Positions 56,152-64,000 of a stretch of 64,000 bases of DNA are shown here, in pieces. Origin of the DNA: Macrocybe gigantea (lineage: Eukaryota; Basidiomycota; Agaricomycetes; Agaricales; Callistosporiaceae); assembly GCA_011319805.1 (NCBI GenBank), contig SJRY01000233.1:62001-126000 (forward strand), in the 5' to 3' direction. Numbering within the stretch: position 1 is the stretch's first letter; every line of letters starts with the position of its first letter. A model generated the notes under the pieces. The model was not told the origin of the DNA. It saw only the letters and a list, made by a program, of their open reading frames with translations, and did not search any database. The position numbers were made by a program, and so were the translations under genes.

Positions 56152-58155
56152 ATGGGTGACGCGCAATTCCGGCCGCGTCAGAGCATCCTTGTTCTTTTTG
56201 ACCCTCTCACATCGCCCGCAAAACCGGCCATCTCGCCTTCAATTGACGCGAATAAGGAGAATCTTGCACCTCCCTTTGCTGAATTGCTTGGGATTCGACC
56301 AAACCATTCGTCGTCCGATTTGCCTCGGACCAGGCGACTAATCGATATTGGGGATGTCACAATTGGTGAAACTACTGTTGAGGAGAAATCGGAAACCCCT
56401 AGTTGTCCCAGGACGCCATCCATTGGAGATGCCACGCCTCGCCCGCCTTCCTTCAGTTCGCCTTCTCATAAAGTTTCCCCTGCTAGCCCTAGGATGCCTC
56501 TGGCAGAGATTACCCCAGACTTAGATACGACACTGGTTATCAAGCCGAAAACGATCTTTGCTGCTTGTCCCAGCGCGACGCTTCGTCACACGAGCGCCGC
56601 AGATTCCGCTGCGGAAGCCAAAGTTGATGGGAAGATTTCAATATCTTCGCCCACAAACTCTGAAGAAAGGGTACCGGAAATTACTATCTCTCCACCCAAC
56701 AGCAGCTCGACATCGCCTTCACCCTCAAATGAGCCTGCAACCACCTCGCTGCCGTCAGGTGACCAAAGCATCTCGCACCCGTCATCTTCGTGCCATTCGA
56801 CTTCGGTTTCTTCCAGTCTAGTAGCGCCACAGGCTCTCGAGAACCGCCAATCTGTCGATTTAGGATACTCTTTCCATTTGCATTTGCGCAACGACGAGGC
56901 AAGCTTCAACCTGCTCAAGGATGAAATATCATTCTTTTCCGCCAATGATCCACAACTAGATGAAGATAGCTTCAGTATGGATCTGAAAGCGATCAAGAAA
57001 CACTTCATGGAGTCAGTCGTTCTGGCAAAATAGGTAAAAGTCTATACCCCCTGCTAGCACCTGAAGGCTGGTCTGATAAAGTCTCATAGATTCCAAATCT
57101 CCACCGAGAACTGGACCATCCTGTATGCGACATTCAATTTGTAATGACGAGCTGAATCTGATTTTGTTATCGAAGTGGAGGCTAAAAAAGCCCTGACCCC
57201 CTCTCCACAACAACCGTTTTTGCCGCAACAAAGCAACAGAGGTTTATCGATATGTAATGCTCCAAGAGGGAGTTACTTACTGCTATTTCAATAGGTGAAA
57301 GCTGTTCGAAAGAAAGTGATGCGGAAGCCACATCAAGAAACAAGACTGGCGATCCGTCTAATAGTCCGACTACTCGTAAGTTCTTTATTCTCCACAAGGA
57401 CTGGCAATTGAATCGTTTGAAACCTTAGGTATCCCCCTTGCAGGGCATGGTAGCGGCCAGCGCCGCAAGTCCCTCGTTGCTGTAATGGCCGAAAGCAATC
57501 CACGCACGCCTCAATTATCAGCGCGTCCAATAGCCCTACCCCCTCCGGTACCAGCCTTGAGAATTGTGAAGCGCTCAAAGAAACTTATCCATGATTCCGA
57601 GTCCACCGGATCCTCCGAATCGTCCTCTGCTGAAAAGAAATCCACCCTCCCGACACAGACCAACTCGTCGAAGCCTTCAGTCACCACAGCCCATGTTTTC
57701 GTACCACGCTTCTTCCGCATGTTTCTGCTTCAACAGTACCAACCCGCGCCTTGACAACAGGCGCGAAGTGTGAGAAAGACTTGGGGACCGGTCCTCGTCG
57801 CGTCCTCATTTCCGAAACGACAATCGCTCAACCGAAGGTCCGGAACTCCGTACGGGGAGGTCAAGCACCAAACGCGTCGAGCGGACCAAGAAGGGTTCTG
57901 ATTGCCACAAAGGAGACTGTTTCAGCTGGGTCACGGCCTACTCATCGCAGTGGAATAAAGCCCCCTGCACAAATTGCAGGCCGCCAGACGACAGGCATCC
58001 CCGCCTATAAACCGAGGAATGATGTACCGACGTCTCGTGCTTCTGCAGGGATTAGGCCGAGTACCAACCAAGCCTCGAGTAGCGATGGTAGACTGATGGG
58101 GTCACGATCTCTGAAAGAGCCCACGACCCGAAGAGTATTGCATGCCAGCTCATGA
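56152..58155 (+). CDS. Disordered protein with KEN box and RxxL repeats (frame-interrupted)
   Basis: The N-terminus MGDAQFRPRQSILVLFDPLT is followed by a KEN box at residues 35-37 (DANKENLAPP) and SP/TP sites (SPSHKVSPASP). After FSMDLKAIKKHFMESVVLAK the frame continues if one A is restored at about 57027-57030 (AKIDSKSPPRTGPS). Further single shifts fall near 57146 (DELN to SDFVIEVEAKK) and 57718 (RFF to HVSASTVPTRALTT). The C-terminus repeats GPRRVLI (57790, 57880) and has RRVL at 58130, which fit the minimal D-box RxxL. I recognise no family; KEN plus D-boxes suggest an APC/C substrate. Confidence 0.65.
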
Positions 58156-58456
58156 CAGAAGACAGTCATGATAGACGTAGATTGCATGGATAACGTACAT
58201 TTTCTTCCCGGATCTCATCGACGCATTAAGATTGCACGCCACTCACGAACGCTTTACACATGTTCACGTATGTACGACATTTGCCCAATAACATGGTTTA
58301 ATGCTATTTTCCTTCTGAGTGCACGTGAAGCGGCGCGATGGATTTACGCGATATTCGAACTGCAACGTGGACGAGGTGGGACCTTGGTTCCGTTACCTTT
58401 CCATTGCTTTCCTCGCTATCTCTAAGAGCTCGTCAATCATCTGACCTTCGACTATA
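58156..58456. other. Intergenic spacer
   Basis: This is a 3' region and the probable promoter of the next gene; no ORF or RNA gene is seen. Confidence 0.4.
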
Positions 58457-60500
58457 ATGGTCAACTGGGCACCTCCGTGGCATCACGGTCACAGCCATGC
58501 CAGTGCGTGGATCCAGTACTCGAATCCGGAATCCTTTCACGTCCTGCATGGCACCTATCTGACAATTTCTAAATTTGACCCGCCCCTCCCAACTGGCAAG
58601 GTGAAGCTGTGTCCTTCCATGCATGCTGTCCGCAGCTCGTCTGCAAGCACGTTTGCCCAATACGGCCATCCTCGTCACCCACCCTCAACGAGAGGAGGAC
58701 TTTCCAAGGCATCGCAAACCGCCTCCACCCCTGCCGGCGACATGCAGTTCCGGAGAATCAAGGGTGCCTCACCTAGTCTCTACGATGACCCCGCGTTCTC
58801 GTCCGACCCATGCTCTCACCCTTTCTTCAAACCATCTGATGAACGTTCCCTGGTTTCGGCTAGGTACAATCGCCAGTGGAAGTCGCTTCTCCACCACGAC
58901 GCTCTGCTACACCGATGGCTTCCACAGAACACGATGCCTCACCAATAGCGCAAGGCGCACAACTTGAACTGATTCCTTCCGCCGCTAAACCAAACTCAGC
59001 CAAACATGTGACATCACAACAGTTATCTACATTTGCGCCACAGATTCAACGCAAGAGAACCAAGCTTTCTCAGTTGTTCTGGCACAAAACATCCTCGACC
59101 GATGCAAATGCCTCTCAGTCAACGTCGACAGACCGACGTCGCACTCATGAAGTAGTTTCGAGGCCTAACCTTCCCGACCCACCTCGCGGTTCTGCCCTGA
59201 TATTCAAATACACCAAGAGATCTTATCCAGACGCCGAAGCAGCAGCTGTTGCTCAGCCCAACCTGAAATTGCATGTGATCGCAGATTCCCCCAATTACAC
59301 TTGTGAAGTGGACCGTGTCGACGAGCTGGATGACAGCAATCCCTTGGGCCTCCCCATCCATCACTCCGGGCCATATGAAGCCATCAAGAAGTTGGCCAGA
59401 AATCTAAATTTCAGCTCCAGTCCACCGTAACGCGGAAGGTGGTAAATTTCAAACAAGAAACTCTGAAATGACGCTGACTCCAGTTGCAGGGATCGGAGCA
59501 TGGCGCGAAGGACCATCCATCCGAGGATGCACAGGTATGGCGGTAGTTATAACTAAAGTGGCCCAAGCTGGGCTTATTTCATTTGTAGGAACATGTTTCT
59601 TCCTCTCTGCAGGTTGCTGCGAGGGACGCCCATGATGGTTCGCTGGGAATGTCTGCAGCAGGAGCAGCGCTTCCTCCCTTTGCAAGTGTTCCAGGACATA
59701 AGACCCCGGTGTCTTCGGATGCAGGCAGCTCTCACACGGAAAGTCGAGGAAGATTGAAACGCGACCATTCATCTAGCCCCAGTCCCAGCATCGGAAAGGA
59801 CGCTAACTGCAATGTCCGGAACACGCCCGATGATGTACTTCAGCCTGCTCCAGAGGATACAGCTCTGTTTGAGTCGAAGCTCCTTACAGAAGTACTGACT
59901 CTACATCCAATTCCGCCTCCTGTGTACCATAGTCCGCCGCGCTCCATTTCAAGTTTGGATCAGCATCCTGAACGCTTTGAACAAAATAATGATCACGGAA
60001 CATTACACGCCGCGACGGACGAAAAAACACCTCACCCCGTAAAAGAGGAAAGGGGTCCCAATAGTCAGCCTCGTGCGTGCTTTAGTTTTGCCTTACGATG
60101 ACAGTGCTGCACACGCTGATGTTTTGTGTATCCGTTAGACCGTGGTTCCAACCAGCAAGACAAAGCCACAGTTAAAATCCATCCACCGACAAGATACAGT
60201 AACAGGCAACGTTCTAATGTTGGAATTGGCAATGAGCCCACGATGCCCAGACACCGATTTTTACCCAAACGTCTAGTTATGCCAGCGCCTTTGCAACAAT
60301 CCCATCTACAGCAGGTTTATCCCATGCATGCGGGAGGCGCTGAGATTCTGCGAAGTGCTAGGCCTCTCGGCCCTCAACCCAGGTTAAGAAATCGTCAACA
60401 GGTCCCTCGTGCTCAAGACATACCAATAGCCGAGCATCAAAAACTCAAGAAAAGGACGAGCTCTAAGGGAATCTTTTCTGTATTTTCGAGGAAAAAATAG
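58457..60500 (+). CDS. Disordered Ser/Pro-rich protein, exon structure uncertain
   Basis: Overlapping open frames can be chained: a His-rich start (MVNWAPPWHHGHSHASAWIQ), then SPPRRSATPMASTEHD and IQRKRTKLSQLFWHK. A conserved-looking block EVDRVDELDDSNPLGLPIHHSGPYEAIKKL follows. Exons with GSEHGAKDHPSEDAQ and EHVSSSLQVAARDAHD continue, ending KLKKRTSSKGIFSVFSRKK. A missing base near 59428 (SSSPP to VTRKGSEH) breaks one junction. NPxGxPxHHxGPYEA-like blocks occur in other agaric proteins in my experience. The polybasic end may bind membranes. The 5' part is weakly supported. Confidence 0.5.
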
Positions 60501-60870
60501 TACGATTCCTTCTCCTAGCTATGGTGTGGTTTAACTCATGATATGCTGTACGTCGACAGCGCCGTTTCTCCCGACGCTACTTCTTCCCTGAAGCCAGAGA
60601 AACCAAAGACGTTGAAAAAGCGTCGCAGGTTATTCAAGTTCTGATGCTTATTCTGACCACGATAAGCGCAAACATCTTGCCATTCTCCGTCACAACAAAG
60701 TAAAATTGAACATGTATAATAGCGCATTAGCAAACATAAATTTCGCCCTCTTCGCATATTTTTTGCTATTGGGGAATCATTACAGTGCAAATTCAGTGCA
60801 CAGAAATACACATAACACGGTACTATGTCCATCTACCATTCAAAGCGAAGCAGAGTATTGGATCGAATAA
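60501..60870. other. Convergent 3' regions
   Basis: AT-rich spacer between opposite stop codons, with no coding signal. Confidence 0.5.
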
Positions 60871-61752
60871 CTAATAAGCGAGCCTGAACATGAATTGAAA
60901 GCTGTATTGCTTCGTATCGGATCCCAATGCGACCAGTTCCAATAACCCGCATCATCTGTCTCATCCTCAATCTCACGAGCCGGGATCCGGAATGCTATCG
61001 TTTCATAAGGTTCAGCCGCAACCTGGTCACCATAATGAGGAACAATTGGGAACATAGACACTAAGACAGTACTCACAATGAGGTATTGGTAAGCCTTGTT
61101 CGGCGGTTCCCTCTTTTGTTCCCAAGCACTCATAAAGCGACGGCGTGGAATAACACCAGGCTTGATCTGAGGAAGATGTACCTGCACCATCATTCCCTCT
61201 TTTCCCGTATCCCTGTCTCGGACCTTTGTCACCCGATATCCAGGTCGCCCGATTTTAAGGAAAATTTTACGTTGCACGTTGCTTTGTGTGGGTGCTATCA
61301 TCAGCTGGGTTTCTTTTGCATCGCGAGCAGCCCGACGAGCAAGATTCGTTTGATGCTTCTTCCCTTGAGTGTGAGCAAGGTAAGAGCCTTCATTAGTGTG
61401 GAGAGTCAGACAGAGACGACACTCCAATGAGCCAAGGTGGTTTCGAAGAATGTAGGGGTCCTGGTCGCAGACGTGGGTGAATGCATTCGAAAAAGAAATG
61501 ATTTTGGGGCGTACCTTGGCAAGATCGATAGTCTCAAGAGCGAGCTTCCTCAGACGCTCTCGCCTATCCACGTTAGTCTCGGAAGCACCAGCAACACCAC
61601 CTCCACCAAATTTCGAGCCAACTCGGTTCTATAGCAGGGTTTCGGAGCATCAGGCACTATTCGACAGAACATTTAACCAGACGGACCTGATAATCTAAAA
61701 ATGTGTGTTAACTAACAGAACACCCTGCAGAGAAAGCGGATAACTCACCCAT
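60871..61752 (-). CDS. PRP11: Splicing factor SF3A2/Prp11 (U2 snRNP)
   Basis: The gene encodes M-D-Y-Q-NRVGSKFGGGGVAGASETN, DRRERLRKLALETIDLAK, and a matrin-type zinc finger CRLCLTLHTNEGSYLAHTQGKKH, then NLARRAARDAKE, KIGRPGYRVTKVRDRDTGKEGM, AAEPYETIAFRIPAREIED and a FMFRLAY end. The first coding exon is only ATGG (61749-61752), the second 8 nt (61687-61694). A 54-nt stopless intron (61461-61514) follows LAK. One base is missing near 60918 (HWDP to DTKQYSFQFMF). It acts in branch-site recognition within SF3a. It is divergent from RRP5, 133 bp apart. Confidence 0.93.
61687..61694 (-). other. 8-nt microexon (ATTATCAG) of SF3A2
   Basis: On the minus strand it is preceded by tttttag and followed by gtccgt. 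With ATGG before and AACCGAG after, it reads M-D-Y-Q-N-R-V-G, the conserved SF3A2 start. Confidence 0.78.
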
Positions 61753-61885
61753 GTCGTCGTCGCGTGTGTAGTTGTGAGTTGAGCTGAGGAAAGACTCCTG
61801 ATCACATAAGCATAGTAACCAAATTAGGCTATGACTAAAAAAATTTGGCGGATTCAACGCTCCTGGCCTGTCCCGCATAGTAAAC

Positions 61886-64000
61886 ATGGCTGCTAAAAAA
61901 CGCCCCTTGGAAGACCCTGCGACAGAACCAAGGGCTAAAAAGTCGAAGACCAAAACAAACGTAGCCAAAGGTGAACTAAGAAGCGAAGGACCCCCAAAGC
62001 CTGCGACGAACTTGATCGCCGAAGAGGTTGACTTTCCTAGGGGAGGTGGGACTGCCTTTACCCCGCTAGAAGTTAAGGCCATCCGTGCAGAAGCTGTAAA
62101 AGAAGCCGATAAAGAGCTTTTTCAAGCAGTATGTAGTTTCAGTCATGCCCGTATTTGAGCTTACAGCAATTGCAGACCAGAGAAGATAAACAAAACGCGA
62201 AGAAGAAGAGAAAACGTAGCGAAAAGGCCAAAATTGCGACGAACGCTGTGGAGCCACGTCAAAGTGGTAAAATTCGTATTGAGCATCTGAATTACAAGGT
62301 ACAGAAGCCAAAGACTCTACGTCTCGCTATTGTACTTATGCCACGCAAGCGTATCATCCCAGGCATGAAGATCCTAGGTCAAATTGCTTCAATTCATCCC
62401 CTTGCCGTCGTGGTCTCACTTCCTGATCAACTCTTTGGTCATGTTCCCGTCACGAACATCTCAAACAAATTTACTACTCTCCTGGAGCAGAATGACAATG
62501 CGTCCGCTGATTTGTCGAGCTCGGAAGAGGATGGAGAGCCCACACAAGAGCATATCCCCGATCTTCACGACCTGTTCCATGTCGGACAATACATCCGTTG
62601 CGTGGTCAATGCTGTGCACACTCATGGTGTCGTAGACGTCTCTGGAATTGGACGAACGCGAGACGAACTGTTAAAAGCGAGTCGCAGAGTCGAATTGAGT
62701 TTGAAGCCAGATCAAGTCAACTTCAACGTCCAAAAAGCTGACCTTCGTGCTGGTTTTGTGAGCTTATTCATCTTACTATCCAGGGTCTGTTGCTTAATGT
62801 CAAAAATCAGACGCTCTCAGCGGCTGTTCAGAGTTTAGAAGATCATGGATACTCTCTGGATCTCGGAGTCCCCGAAGTTAGAGGATTTTTGCCATTCAAC
62901 GATGCCGAATCGTCGTCAACGGCGAAGCGACTGTCTTATGGTGCCATTTTGGATGTCACTGTAGGAAAACTGTCGAGCAATGGTCGTATATGCCACGTTC
63001 AGTTAGACTCGGTCAGCTTTACCTCTTCGTCGGTAAGCCTCAAAAGATGACTTCTGCTTTGTGACTTAGACATTGGCTAGATCTCCGAGGTATCCAATGC
63101 ATCATCGGTTCTGCCAGGGGCTTTAGTGCAGTGTTTAATTACATCGGTGCTGCCTTCAGGCCTTAACCTGCAAGTTCTTGGTTTCTTCGATGGCACTGTG
63201 GATCAGCTACATCAAGATCCTTCGGTAAAGAGCTATAAAATAGGTCAGAAAGTCAAGGCGAGGATCCTCTACAATTATTCGTCGGATCCCCCAAGATTTG
63301 TGCTGTCGCTAGCAAAACACATCTTGGCACTCCGCATAAGAGGGAAAGGGTCGCAAGAATCTCTGGATCTCATGCAAAACATATACCCCACTGGAGCGAT
63401 TCTAGAATCTGTTAAAGTTTCCAGAGTGGAGCCCGAACGCGGCGTGTTTGTTGACTTTGACGACGGTCTTCAGGGTTTTGTCCACGTGCGTCGACCTCAT
63501 GAACCGGATTTCCTGAGAGAATGACTTTCTACTAGATATCCCAAGTATCTGATGATCATGTCGCATCCTTATCTGCATCATCAGGACCGTGGAAGATAGG
63601 AACATTGCACAGAGCGCGCGTCATAGGCCATTTTGCTCTAGATGGTCTCCTTCAGTTGTCTTTGAAGTCTTCTATCCTTGCAGAGAAATATTTCCAGATC
63701 TCAGACCTGCATGTTGGAGAGATAATTCGGCCGACAGTCAAAACTCTTACGGATAACGCATTGTTCCTTTCCATTTCGGAGGGCATTGATGGCGTCATCT
63801 GGCCCAATCACTATGCGGACATCGCCTTGAAACATCCGTCGAAGCGATTCAAACCAGGATCGACAATAAAGTGTCGAGTAAGTTGGATACGAGACTACAC
63901 TCAGCTCTCGATCACTCAACGTCAACACAGATTCTCGTTGTTGACCCTTTAAAGAAGCGCGTCGTCCTCACTGCCAAAAGGACTCTGATCGACTCTACAT
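61886..64000 (+). CDS. RRP5: rRNA biogenesis protein RRP5, N-terminal part (cut by window edge)
   Basis: This is a large nucleolar protein with tandem S1 domains, needed for both 18S and 5.8S rRNA processing. The start MAAKKRPLEDPATEPRAKKSK is basic; IRIEHLNYKRIIPGMKILGQIASIH begins S1 repeat 1. Further S1 units follow: SLEDHGYSLDLGVPEVRGFLP, GALVQCLITSVLPSGLNLQVL, GAILESVKVSRVEPERGVFVDFDDGLQGFVH, GEIIRPTVKTLTDNALFLSISEGIDGVIW. Introns are canonical; one (62299-62349) is 51 nt and stopless. Frames are clean up to the edge (LTAKRTLIDST). The C-terminal S1 and TPR/HAT repeats lie beyond the window. Confidence 0.93.

Noticed and set aside
56586..57008. 140-codon minus-strand ORF opposite the KEN-box gene
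   Set aside because: Mirror of low-complexity Ser/Pro codons; no start context or splice sites of its own.
61840..61853. AAAAAAATTT run upstream of RRP5 as an RRPE ribosome-biogenesis element
   Set aside because: Only partly matches, and the other ribosome biogenesis genes here (UTP11, RRB1, NOP6) lack a comparable element.
1..64000. tRNA, rRNA, transposon, CRISPR or secondary-metabolite cluster
   Set aside because: No cloverleaf-type intergenic sequence, transposase, reverse transcriptase, repeat array, or clustered biosynthetic genes were seen.

Overview
The window is nuclear DNA of a filamentous basidiomycete, most likely an agaricomycete. Genes are dense, on both strands, and broken by many short introns (mostly about 45-75 nt). 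The proteins are typical of mushroom-forming fungi: PacC/Rim101, a PA28-gamma type proteasome activator that yeasts lack, a secreted PLC-like phosphodiesterase with a GPI-type tail, an agaric-type F-box protein and several long serine-rich disordered proteins. About 33 protein genes can be supported. I found no rRNA, tRNA, transposon or CRISPR array. Gene spans below run from start to stop codon and include introns.

Layout. 1-12 kb: an unknown gene cut by the left edge, CFD1 (cytosolic Fe-S assembly), RFC4 (clamp loader), mitochondrial seryl-tRNA synthetase, LSB5 (VHS-GAT), a zinc-binding regulator, UTP11 (SSU processome), a PLC-like phosphodiesterase and an AYR1-like reductase. 12-23.5 kb: myosin regulatory light chain, PacC/RIM101, TAF1 (TFIID), PA28, RRB1 and an MGST3-type MAPEG protein. 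23.6-36.5 kb: an unknown Ser-rich protein, NOP6, SED5, GPD1, an ankyrin-CCCH protein, bifunctional ADE5,7 and a conserved unknown. 36.9-49.4 kb: a large disordered protein, a small conserved unknown, an Lnt-like carbon-nitrogen hydrolase, a BCL7-like protein, MED7, a 4-coumarate-CoA-ligase-like enzyme with a peroxisomal tail, and mitoribosomal mS23. 49.5-64 kb: RPN5, an F-box/LRR protein, SLD2, a KEN-box protein, a disordered protein, SF3A2/PRP11, and the N-terminal part of RRP5 running off the right edge.

The content is mostly housekeeping: ribosome biogenesis (UTP11, RRB1, NOP6, RRP5), transcription (TAF1, MED7, BCL7-like), proteasome (PA28, RPN5) and DNA replication (RFC4, SLD2). There is no metabolic cluster. 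Many genes form divergent pairs with promoters of only 95-160 bp. Three things stand out: (1) very small exons (4, 5, 8, 9, 11, 14, 15 and 18 nt) in PA28, SF3A2 and the acyl-CoA ligase; (2) at least seven GC-AG introns; (3) more than twenty places where a conserved gene needs one extra base to stay in frame. These cluster in some genes and are absent from others, and probably reflect homopolymer deletions in the assembly. I found no clearly new biological system. The KEN-box/D-box protein that shares a promoter with SLD2 is the best candidate for new biology.
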